This document shows positions 51,609 through 60,251 of a stretch of 64,000 nt of DNA, piece by piece. The translations under genes were made by a program, and so were the position numbers. Within the stretch, counting starts at the first letter, position 1, and every line of letters starts with the position of its first letter. This DNA is from Cylindrotheca closterium. Its lineage: Eukaryota > Bacillariophyta > Bacillariophyceae > Bacillariales > Bacillariaceae. The notes under the pieces are model-generated. The model was not told the DNA's origin and made no database searches. It saw only the letters and a program-made list of their open reading frames with translations. The stretch covers positions 62,001 to 126,000 of the forward strand of contig CAKOGP040002269.1 of assembly GCA_933822405.4 (NCBI GenBank). Direction: 5' to 3'.

Positions 51609-52289
51609 TCAATTGCTCGGCACCTTCTTGGGCATTCGGAAGGACTTGAGTAATCGATGCCTCAATGCAGGTTTGGTGCCTTTCGATTTGTTTGAGGAGC
51701 CTGCCTTTAGTTGTGACATTCGCTGATTCCTCTGTTGTACTTTTTCGAATTCGGTCATGGTAGTGGCCATATAATCTTCCACCACTTCCCGATCAATCCA
51801 AGCAATGGCACGTGCATCGTCTTGGCTGTCTTGAACCAGATAGCAGTACATTTCTCGAATACTTTCTGGATTGACTCCTCCTTTATCACTTTGTTTGTCT
51901 TGCATACGAATGACGGCATTGACAACCTTGCGGTGCTTGGACCGACTGCGGCAAATCGATTCAGGATCAAACAACTCTAGACCTCGAAGATCCGTTCGCA
52001 TGCAAGGTTTCTGAGAGTTGAAGATTCGCATCATTTCATTGTCGCAATCTTCTTTTATGCGCAAGAAATCTTTGCCCATCATCCACCTTGTTTTCCTCTC
52101 TTTTTTGGATATTGACTTTGTGCTTTCAATGTGCCGTATGTCAGTTTTATCGCTGAAGGAGACTCGTCGCTTCATGCCTTGTGAGTTTGCGGAGGTGATG
52201 ATAATAGGTTTCGCTGTTCTGTTATCATTATTAGTGCTGCATTCTAGTTCAACAGAAGCCTCGCCATAATCATCTACGCTGGGTGGCAT
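51609..52289 (-). CDS. diatom conserved protein with PP1-docking (RVxF) motif
   Basis: 226 residues. Near residue 40 it has KRRVSFSDKTDIRHI, a textbook RVxF docking site for protein phosphatase 1 with basic residues before it. A conserved body follows: KERKTRWMMGKDFLRIKEDC, RGLELFDPESICRSRSKHRK, IREMYCYLVQDSQDDARAIA and WIDREVVEDYMATTMTEFEK. The C-terminus is basic. I recognise the layout (RVSF then a helical charged body) as a multi-copy uncharacterised family in diatoms. A PP1 regulator is a reasonable guess and no more; the serine inside RVSF could itself be phosphorylated to switch binding. Confidence 0.65.
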   Translation of the reverse strand: MPPSVDDYGEASVELECSTNNDNRTAKPIIITSANSQGMKRRVSFSDKTDIRHIESTKSISKKERKTRWMMGKDFLRIKEDCDNEMMRIFNSQKPCMRTDLRGLELFDPESICRSRSKHRKVVNAVIRMQDKQSDKGGVNPESIREMYCYLVQDSQDDARAIAWIDREVVEDYMATTMTEFEKVQQRNQRMSQLKAGSSNKSKGTKPALRHRLLKSFRMPKKVPSN

Positions 52290-53461
52290 GCTGTCGGTGT
52301 TAGATGCTTTTGTTTGTGAGACTGCTGTGGAATCTATGATCTTGCTTGTTAGATATAGATACCTATTGAAAGACGATGTTTGTGTTTGTTAAACCGTGTT
52401 ACGATTGATTTGTGCTCTGTTTGGAGACGACGAAGATGATTTTATTTGATTTACTGCATACAAAATTACGGGCAATCCAGTGCCTTCAAATTTATGGGGA
52501 CAATTCTCCGAGACATTGAATCCGAATTGTCATATGTACGAGACTATTGGTACTTGATTCCACTTGCCATATCAAAATCCTTTTAAGCCTTAAGAGATTC
52601 CAGAACTCCAAGGTTCGGATCAAAACATCTAGGCGAGTTTTGAGCACCTTTGGGGTTTGGGCTTAAAAGCTGTCATTTTGCCATTTAATCGATCGAATTC
52701 TTAAAGGTCATTTGCGTTCCAAAATTGACACAATTACGGCTTTTTTACATTTCTTTTTTATTATCTGGCGAGGCGCTTCAACAAGTTCTATCAAGAGTTT
52801 TAAGGTTCTATTACCGACCGCGCAATTCCGGGAAAATCCTAATAGATCGGCAAGACGGGAGACGTATGGGCGTTTCTAGCTCTTCCTTAGTCTCAATTTC
52901 CGTCGTGTCGATTACGGCGCGTCGCTTCAGTGGAGTACACGGTTGGCGGACGGAGCGAAGAGTGTCGACGAAGAGGACGGAAGATTTGGAGAAGACATTG
53001 TTCGCAATGGGAGCTTGTGGGATGATGGAGGCGATAGAAGGAGTTTAGCTGCTCGGTCAAGACCGTCAGCTCTTTTTGCTTTTCCCGCCCTCACCACCCT
53101 CTCTCTCATTTGCACCATAGCTCGGTACCCCATTTGGTCCGGGTTTGTCTGTCAATCCTATTGATTGTCCTTTTCGAATCCTATGATTCGACCTCGGTGC
53201 AAACCAGTCACTAACCTAGTACCTCGCTACTACACTTTTGAAATCTGTTAAGTAAATGATTCATGGTTGTGCATAAAAAATGCCCAGAGGAGGTTTGAAT
53301 GAATGAATCAATCCCATTGATCAGGAGCTCAATTCATTCCATGAAGTCGATTCAATTTCAGATTGATTTTCCGATCGATCAAGTCAACACCAGAGTCATC
53401 ATTGGATTGATTGAAATCCAATAACAAGAAAAAGAGCAACAGCAACAGCAAGGCAACGACC
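52290..53461. promoter_or_regulatory. divergent intergenic region
   Basis: 1.17 kb between divergent genes, the last part with GAATGAATGAATCAATC and ATTGATT simple repeats (about 53298-53415). Open frames at 52725-53164 have no recognisable content. Confidence 0.4.
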
Positions 53462-54076
53462 ATGTCTTCCATTCCATTGTTCCTCCTTTTTCTGTCATTG
53501 GTATGTGCCGTTCAAGCATTGAGTCCTAGTTCTATGGAAAGCGGCGTCTCCCGACGAGGAATGCTCCAACAAGGTGCTTCAAGTGCCGCAGCAGTCGTTG
53601 CCGCATCAGCAGGATTCCTTCCATCCGTTGCTTCGGCTACTGCCACTGCGGAACAAAAGCCAAAATTGACCAATTTATCCAACGCCGAACTATCCAAAAT
53701 CATTACCGAAGACGTCACCACTCGACAATTTCTAGCCTCGGCAGATTTGACCCGTGAGATTTACGACGAATCGGCAATGTTCACGGATGAAATTGATACC
53801 TACACACTCGACAAATGGATCAAGGGAACCAAAAAACTCTTTGTACCATCCAAATCGGAAGTCACTTTGATTCCGGATACATTGAAAGTGACGGATTCCG
53901 AGGCATCCTTTCGATTCTCGGAATATTTGTGCTTCAACATTCCATTCAAGCCCGTCGTCTACTTGTCGGGAACCTTGATTTTGAAGCGGGACACATCGAC
54001 TGGATTGATTACTTCCTATCAAGAAAAATGGGATCAAGATGTAAACACGGTGCTGAAATCGGCCAAGTTTGGATAA
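53462..54076 (+). CDS. predicted thylakoid-lumen protein with NTF2-like (DUF2358-type) fold
   Basis: 204 residues from the ATG at 53462; the open frame upstream begins at TTG. Signal peptide (SIPLFLLFLSLVCAVQAL) is followed by a short transit stretch and a twin-arginine signal, SRRGMLQQGASSAAAVVAA, ending PSVASA. So the protein should cross four membranes and then the thylakoid by the Tat route. The mature part, with ITEDVTTRQFLASADLTREI, YDESAMFTDEIDTY and RFSEYLCFNIPFKPVVYLSG, resembles NTF2-like/DUF2358 proteins of cyanobacteria and plastids. Function unknown; binding of a small pigment or lipid would fit the fold, but this is a guess. Confidence 0.7.
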   Translation: MSSIPLFLLFLSLVCAVQALSPSSMESGVSRRGMLQQGASSAAAVVAASAGFLPSVASATATAEQKPKLTNLSNAELSKIITEDVTTRQFLASADLTREIYDESAMFTDEIDTYTLDKWIKGTKKLFVPSKSEVTLIPDTLKVTDSEASFRFSEYLCFNIPFKPVVYLSGTLILKRDTSTGLITSYQEKWDQDVNTVLKSAKFG

Positions 54077-54373
54077 AGCAAACTAACGACGGAAGGAGTA
54101 AAGCAGTTTGTCGGATCCTACGACAAGCATTGTCTAGTTACTACTCTTCAAAAGGCGACAATAATTTCTATAAAGCAGACATTGACACTACGCAAAGCGA
54201 AGCTTAACAAACGGTCTCCCTTGGTTCTACAAGAACACAATACATATATTACAGGGAGTACCGTACCACATCACTTTACCACCAAAAAGCAGGAAACATA
54301 AATCACATGCATGAACACATACACAATACAATACAACACCACAAACACTCTCAAACGCAAGAGCGAACCCTAC

Positions 54374-56566
54374 TCAAACCGACCATCCATAATTTTCCAA
54401 ACTCGATCCCGTCGAAAAGCGGGCGGAATTATCGTGCCGTGGTGGCACCGGTGGGGGCTCGTAATCAATGGAACCGTTTGATCCATCGTATCCCCAGTAT
54501 CTCATGCGAGCAAGATGGGAATTGAAACTCGGCATGCTGCTCAACAGACTGGGCGTCAAGGTCGACACTCCATCATGATTTTCCTCCAAAGGCATCATGA
54601 TACCATCGCGCTCTTCTGGAGTAGCATTCTCGTCGTTGTTTTCTTCGATGCACATGAGACGTCGGTAGAGAATCAAAATGTAGATGCCCATCAACAACAA
54701 TATAGCCAAGACGATTGCGACAATAAAACCGGATTCCATGCTAGAACTGCTAGTCATTGGTGGGATCATCGTAGTTGGCATATTTGAAGGAACCATTGAT
54801 TCAGAAGGAAGGAAGCTTGGTACCGAAGTTGGCATGGAACTGGGAATCAAAGATGGTATCATTGATGGCAGCAATGATGGCCTGGAACTGGGGACTTGAG
54901 ATCCTGTCGGATTGTTGCTCGGTGTCAAAGTTGGCACCTTGGATGGTTGGACTGAAGGAAGTCTGCTCGGTGATGAACTAGGATTGATCGATGGGTCCCA
55001 GTTATCAAGCGATTCCAAAAAGGCAGAGCAACAGGCTTGGGCCTCGGAACACGCACACACGTAATTGGATTTGGCGGTGCAATCATCCATACAGTCACAG
55101 TAGAAATCGGGATCATTCAAGATAGGCCCATAGCAATTCACTTGTCCGTTTCGCGGGTTTTGGAAAATGTTGTCCAACAAGAAAGTGGGTGCTAGCGAGG
55201 GTGGGTTTGGTGACTCTGCAGATGGCGTTTCGTTCTGGACAAATGGGACCAGGTTGCTAACACGGAAGCTCCACACCCCAACTTTCGTCTCTTGGAATTG
55301 ATCGATTTGAAGTCCAGTAACCATGATATTCCCTCCCACATATGAATCAGTGTTTGGGTACGTTCCTTCTGATGTGGCTTCGGTCTCTCCATTGCCCGGA
55401 CCAAGGATATCCCCGGCCTTCCAAAAGTCATCCATGTGCCCTTGATTCAATCCTTGTTCCAACTCGAATTTTCCGTCCGATTGCACTAGGGCCACTTTGT
55501 AATGGGCTCCGTTTCCTGGCCAGCCCTCAAGGAATGGACCTCCTCTCTCACGATTTCCGTTCCCACCAGTGTTTTCGTCAACGTGATAAATTGCAATTCC
55601 ACCTGGTTGCCAGAGATACAAGTCGGAAAGAACAGGCTGTCTATTTTCAATCAATAAGTATTCACCAGAAGGATAGGGTGATGAAATCTTGTAGACATCA
55701 GGATGCAGAGCAGAAGCCCGAGCAGTGTACACTCCATCGTTTGTGATCTCAATTGGATCGAGTGATCCAAGCTCCATCTTCCCATATGGGGAGAGTATTC
55801 CAGGAAAATCGGCCCTGCCCTTTTGTCCCCCGGCAAATGACATGATGTCGAAGGCGCCGAGTCCACCCACAGCGGTACTATTTTCTTCGTATCTTCCACC
55901 TAAATCGAATGTGTCCGAGAGACCAAAGTGCGAACGTAACCATTGTTGTAGATGGATTCCAATATTTGCTGGACCAAGGTCACAAAGGTTATTGAATGCT
56001 GAAACTGTGATGAAGCTACCCAGCTTAAGTCCAGTCGACCCAATCTTGATATCAGCGTCCCATGTATTGGATATTATTCGATCTGTATGATTCGCCCCTG
56101 TAAAGCAATCGGCTCCACCTAATTCTGCAGCAAACCCACTATGGACAAAAACAATACTATCCAGCGATCGATCGTCGTCATAGTCATACTTGCTCAGGTC
56201 TATTCCAGAATTTGCTGCTGCTTCGAGAACAGGAACGAATGCTTCCCCAATAGTTGTTGTGCTGTTGGAATGACCCATGTTCCCGTTGGCCCAATAGGCT
56301 TCACTTTGATTGAGAGGCAGCCAGTCGACCACGCGAGCTTGAACCGAGAAGTCCCCATATGTGTTGGAGTATAGCCATTTAGATATTGATTCCCCTGGAT
56401 TGGCGACTGTTCCACTCTCACCATTCCACAACTCACGGAAGTGGTTGGGATCTGGAATTATTCTTCCTTCGTGATCATCCCAAACTACAAGGCAAACCAG
56501 AACATCAATCTCCTTTGTAGGAAATAAGGCTCTTTCGGGATGATTGAACGCTGTTACACCGTCCAT
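54374..56566 (-). CDS. M6-like metalloprotease homologue with degenerate zinc site, C-terminal TM anchor (5' end uncertain)
   Basis: 730 residues in one frame. N-terminal region matches M6 (immune inhibitor A-like) peptidases: VDWLPLNQSEAYW, YDYDDDRSLDSIVFVHSG, then the site IGIHLQQWLRSHFGLSDTFD. Family members have HExxH directly before GLxD; here the aligned residues are Q-W-L-R-S, so both His ligands and the catalytic Glu are missing. The fold continues with GGLGAFDIMSFAGG and SGEYLLIENRQP. A Cys-rich segment (CYGPILNDPDFYCDCMDDC), a Ser/Pro repeat stalk (PSxxPS) and one membrane helix (FIVAIVLAILLLMGIYIL) follow, with a cytosolic tail. No signal peptide in this frame; an AG just before the first ATG (GTTTGCAG|TGGG) suggests a missing 5' exon that I could not find. 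Confidence 0.7.
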   Translation of the reverse strand: MDGVTAFNHPERALFPTKEIDVLVCLVVWDDHEGRIIPDPNHFRELWNGESGTVANPGESISKWLYSNTYGDFSVQARVVDWLPLNQSEAYWANGNMGHSNSTTTIGEAFVPVLEAAANSGIDLSKYDYDDDRSLDSIVFVHSGFAAELGGADCFTGANHTDRIISNTWDADIKIGSTGLKLGSFITVSAFNNLCDLGPANIGIHLQQWLRSHFGLSDTFDLGGRYEENSTAVGGLGAFDIMSFAGGQKGRADFPGILSPYGKMELGSLDPIEITNDGVYTARASALHPDVYKISSPYPSGEYLLIENRQPVLSDLYLWQPGGIAIYHVDENTGGNGNRERGGPFLEGWPGNGAHYKVALVQSDGKFELEQGLNQGHMDDFWKAGDILGPGNGETEATSEGTYPNTDSYVGGNIMVTGLQIDQFQETKVGVWSFRVSNLVPFVQNETPSAESPNPPSLAPTFLLDNIFQNPRNGQVNCYGPILNDPDFYCDCMDDCTAKSNYVCACSEAQACCSAFLESLDNWDPSINPSSSPSRLPSVQPSKVPTLTPSNNPTGSQVPSSRPSLLPSMIPSLIPSSMPTSVPSFLPSESMVPSNMPTTMIPPMTSSSSMESGFIVAIVLAILLLMGIYILILYRRLMCIEENNDENATPEERDGIMMPLEENHDGVSTLTPSLLSSMPSFNSHLARMRYWGYDGSNGSIDYEPPPVPPRHDNSARFSTGSSLENYGWSV

Positions 56567-56960
56567 CCCACTGCAAACATTCAGTTATCGATGTTTGATG
56601 ATGGAACTTGTGACATCTGTATAGAAATTGTCCTTCCTCAACTAAATTTCGAAACTGCAAGACGTTTGTTCTGGATCAGTTTCACATGTATTTTGTGTGT
56701 GTGTCGATAAATCGGCATTACGGCTTGCGTGTTTCTGTTTCTACATTTATGGCTAGTCGTAGACTATCAGTCTTGACGTTCATCCTTTACTCGTGGTCTA
56801 AAAGTTTCTCATTATTTGCACCATATATCCGACATGTGCAGTATATCGTAGCTCTCCAGGGTATGTTCGACGTGTCCGTGTGGATCTTCGAACTCAATCG
56901 CTTACTTGGCAATAAACTAATAACTGACACTATCAAAGGTACCGGTAGGTATTGAAACCG
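56567..56960. other. intergenic / possible missing 5' exon of the M6-like gene
   Basis: No convincing signal-peptide exon found. TACCGGTA at 56940, just before the next gene. Confidence 0.35.
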
Positions 56961-57734
56961 ATGCCGAAGAAAACAATAGGCTTCTTTGTCCTTCTGGCAG
57001 CTATAGCGTCAAGCTTGATTGTCAATGCTTTCCAATTTCCACTGGATTCCGCCACCGGTGCAAAGTTCGATGTTTCCTTGAGATTAGCAAACTCAGAGTC
57101 TGCAACACCTGGAGCTCTGAGAAGGCGTGATGCAATTTTTTCTATTGCTTCTTTTCCTCTCGTCTGGCTACTACCCCAAGTTGCGCTATCAAAGGACGAA
57201 TCAATGGTTCCTACGGAATATCAAGCGGTTTGGTTTGATCCAAAGCTTCCCAACGGATACAGAGTATTGTTCGGAGGCAATCAAAAGGCAACGTTGTTGT
57301 TGCGCAATGAACCATCCGATGACGAGATTGAACTTCCAGTGAAAGTCGTAGAAGGAAAAGAAATGAAACTCATATTTGATTTCAGTCCAATCGGTGGACA
57401 GTCGAACCTCGAAGGGACTTTTACAAAGAACAGAGAGGGATCACGAATCATTTCGTTTCCAGATAAAAACGCTTGGATAAACAAAAAGTTTGAAGGCCCA
57501 ATTGGAGTTTTCAAAGATAGTACAGATTCAAATCGAGTTATCATCATAAGGCAAGTCAAGGGACCGGAGTGTGTGGTGCAGCTTCGGGATGAAAATAAGA
57601 TAACTACTTTTCCCGGAAAGGCAGGGACTTCGTTTACATTCAACTTTCCAGACAAGGGAAAGGTTTCGGCAGCCTTCGATATGCAACGAAGGTCTATAAC
57701 ATTCGAGGACGGCACTATATGGACAAAGTATTGA
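56961..57734 (+). CDS. predicted thylakoid-lumen protein, unknown family
   Basis: 257 residues from the ATG at 56961 (the open frame begins at a TTG nine bases upstream). Signal peptide TIGFFVLLAAIASSLIV followed by the plastid motif NAFQFP. After a short transit region comes a twin-arginine-like thylakoid signal, LRRRDAIFSIASFPLVWLLP, ending QVALS. The mature protein is beta-rich (YRVLFGGNQKATLLLRNEP; GVFKDSTDSNRVIIIRQVKG; TTFPGKAGTSFTFNFPDKGK), possibly a small barrel. I do not recognise the family. It is the third lumenal-type protein in the window. Confidence 0.65.
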   Translation: MPKKTIGFFVLLAAIASSLIVNAFQFPLDSATGAKFDVSLRLANSESATPGALRRRDAIFSIASFPLVWLLPQVALSKDESMVPTEYQAVWFDPKLPNGYRVLFGGNQKATLLLRNEPSDDEIELPVKVVEGKEMKLIFDFSPIGGQSNLEGTFTKNREGSRIISFPDKNAWINKKFEGPIGVFKDSTDSNRVIIIRQVKGPECVVQLRDENKITTFPGKAGTSFTFNFPDKGKVSAAFDMQRRSITFEDGTIWTKY

Positions 57735-58007
57735 AGATAACGGTTTGATAGTCTATCCCATGCTCTGAATGGTCAGGTTTCGTCATGGTAGTCCTTTACC
57801 GAGCGGTAGTGAACTGGCTGGATTCGTGATTGATGTCTTGAGCCGGGCACTGGCCAAAGAGAAGTTAAACTTGTTGTTTTACTTCACTGGCACTATACTT
57901 TTTACTTCCCTGGCACTATACGTCTAATGAAGCCAAAATGAGGGTCATCGACAAAATGCTATTGTACACTTTAAATCCTACATAAGTCCATTGCTCGCGG
58001 GCAATTC

Positions 58008-59093
58008 TCAAAGCCGGTATCGTTTCGATATTGCCTTGGAGTACTGCTCACAATACCCCGACAAATCAAATTGAAACGGTTGATGACCATAGTTGATCGA
58101 AATCGAGTCTTCCGAATCAATTCCTACAACAGGGTAAAGATCGGTTTTGGCAAGAAAGTTTGTATCGATCTTCTTCCAGGCAAAACCCAACAGTTTCGAG
58201 TTTTTCGTAAAAAAGATACCCCCAGTGTTGTAGTCAACGCCGCATCCAATGGTATCACCGGGACCATACTGATGAGTATGTTTCTTTCTGCTACCAGCGT
58301 TGTGGTAGAGGCCGCCATTGTCGCTGTGATATCCAAAAGAGAAATCATGTCCTGGTAGGGCACCATTGCAGTCAAAGTCTTGCGGAGCAAGCCCGATGGC
58401 AATACAGTCCTTTTGCTCCTCTGGAGTTGACTCTTGTTCTTCGAGGAGAGATTGGAAAGAGACTCTTTCCCTCTCTTGCTCCTCGACTTCTTGAGCCTTG
58501 ATCGAAACTTCAAAGTATGATACAGTTCTTGGAGTAACGTTGATCGAGTCGTCCTTTTCCTTGAATGGAGCAACAAATGGCTTCCAATTCTGTTTATTTT
58601 TGCGCGATGGTAGCCGCAACTTCCTTCTTGGAGACTTTGTGCATAGCTGAGGTCTTGGAAGTGGTTGGTCAGAGCGAATGGAGTGAACTTGATCTTCTCC
58701 AATTGGCCCGGTGTAACGGATGTTGACGGTACCAGATTCTTGATCTTGACTGGTTTCAATCTTGTCAGTAGTCAATAGGTTGTCCTTGTCGACAACCTTT
58801 GACGGCAATGCTTGTGGAGTCATGGAAAGAAGAAGAGGCACATTCATTTCGCCCTTTGCAAGTGCCTTGGGGACATCAATCTTGTCGATGAAGTAGGAGT
58901 CTCTATCGACATGACCCCATCGAGACCGGCACTGATTCAACCAGAGTTCATGTGCATCGTTGGAAAAGACGAGATTTCGGAGACAATGGCAGGTTCTTGC
59001 GACTTGGCCAATGCTGTCAACGTCGAGGAAGTCAAAGGCGTGGAGCTGAACGTCGATTGGAAGCTCTTCTAGTGCTGATGAGGCTTTCGTCAT
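58008..59093 (-). CDS. F-box and SPRY domain protein
   Basis: 361 residues. Residues 9-55 form an F-box: LEELPIDVQLHAFDFLDVDS, IGQVARTCHCLRNLVFSND, ELWLNQC. A variable, charged middle follows. From about residue 195 comes a SPRY domain: SYFEVSIKAQE, CIAIGLAPQDFDCNGALPGH, FSFGYHSDNGGLYHNAGS, GDTIGCGVDYNTGGIFFTKN, GFAWKKI, LYPVVGIDSEDSISINYG. A charged insertion lies within the first SPRY strands. F-box proteins recruit substrates to SCF ubiquitin ligases through Skp1; the SPRY domain would be the substrate reader. Target unknown. Confidence 0.85.
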   Translation of the reverse strand: MTKASSALEELPIDVQLHAFDFLDVDSIGQVARTCHCLRNLVFSNDAHELWLNQCRSRWGHVDRDSYFIDKIDVPKALAKGEMNVPLLLSMTPQALPSKVVDKDNLLTTDKIETSQDQESGTVNIRYTGPIGEDQVHSIRSDQPLPRPQLCTKSPRRKLRLPSRKNKQNWKPFVAPFKEKDDSINVTPRTVSYFEVSIKAQEVEEQERERVSFQSLLEEQESTPEEQKDCIAIGLAPQDFDCNGALPGHDFSFGYHSDNGGLYHNAGSRKKHTHQYGPGDTIGCGVDYNTGGIFFTKNSKLLGFAWKKIDTNFLAKTDLYPVVGIDSEDSISINYGHQPFQFDLSGYCEQYSKAISKRYRL

Positions 59094-59420
59094 GGTTTCG
59101 CTAAATTTGAATGGGAAAAAGTGAGAAGTTCTGAATCAAATTGACCGTTGATGGCTAGGTACAAATAGTACGAGTGTAAAATACTGTACACCGATTTTCG
59201 CACGACAAGTTTCAAAGTTATTCTCGTGCTTCTCATTTTTTGCATTAAATGTTTGACACGATGTTTCGTCCCGTTATTCTTCAAAGCAGACGCCGCCATA
59301 AGTAACGTTTTGATGCTGAATTTGAGATTTCAAAGAATTCTCACTCCCATGAAGCATGGATGATTCATAGAATTCTCATTGACGAAGGCGTATCGAAAAG
59401 GTCGGTTACATTGAGAAAAA

Positions 59421-59892
59421 CAGATGCCCAGGTCAATTGCATCAAACGCCTGGTAATAGAACTGGTTTGATGCTTAATGGTGGACTGGTGACTCATTATC
59501 GGCGAAGCTCTGCAGTGCAACAACAGATGCCAGCATATCGTGTGCATAAAACGCACGGTATTTGAAAAATAAGAAGCAAGAACATGATGGACTGATGACT
59601 CATGCCAAGCAAGCTTTGTTACGGTGCAGCAGCAGATGCCTAGATCATGTGCATCAAACACACGGCAATAGAACAGTTTAGAAGCAGACTGGTGGACTGA
59701 TGACTCACTCACTCACCACAGCACATAAATCGCGCAGTTGCGTTTCAACCAAGATNNNNNNNNNNGCAGCAGATGCCTAGATCATGTGCATCAAACACAC
59801 GGCAATAGAACAGTTTAGAAGCAGACTGGTGGACTGATGACTCACTCACTCACCACAGCACATAAATCGCGCAGTTGCGTTTCAACCAAGAT
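59421..59892 (+). repeat. imperfect tandem repeat of about 105 bp, interrupted by a gap
   Basis: Units beginning cagatgcc at 59421, 59524, 59633 and 59770 share gtgcatcaaac or gtgcataaaac, and ggtggactg or gatggactg followed by gactcat. Spacings of 103 and 109 bp before the gap. Confidence 0.7.
59756..59765. other. assembly gap (10 N)
   Basis: Flanked on the left by 59629-59755 and on the right by 59766-59892, which are identical over 127 bp. Confidence 0.95.
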
Positions 59893-60251
59893 TTGCTGTA
59901 CCGGTAGAGCATAGTCGAATAATAAATCGAAAACAGTCATCAGTCGTTGAGTGCCATCGTTCTGTCCGGTACTCGCAGGAAGTGTTGCAGAATGGTGTTT
60001 ACTATCTACATGCCTACGTGAACATCTCCGTCCACTATTCTATGATTCTATTTCACGACATGCTGCGATGCAGTTTTCGGATTCTGGGGGGAAGTTCTTC
60101 TGTTCCCCCAAATACTGGCTTCAACACAATATTCATTCGTAACGCAACAACGAAACTGAAATACTGTAGGACCTATAATAGCCAGTATCGTAATAATAAT
60201 ATTACGATACTATATTCATGACATTATATTGCAACAAAGCTACCTATTAAG

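Larger units (their letters stand above)
59094..60251. other. divergent intergenic region with tandem repeats and a scaffold gap
   Basis: No gene seen. Contains an imperfect tandem repeat, ten N at 59756-59765 and TACCGGTA at 59899. Confidence 0.5.

Noticed and set aside
52725..53164. Two + frames upstream of the lumenal NTF2-like gene
   Set aside because: Overlapping frames without coding character; likely promoter or 5' leader DNA.
56567..56960. Search for a signal-peptide exon of the M6-like gene
   Set aside because: Every minus-strand ATG I followed here soon meets a stop; no credible exon can be reported.
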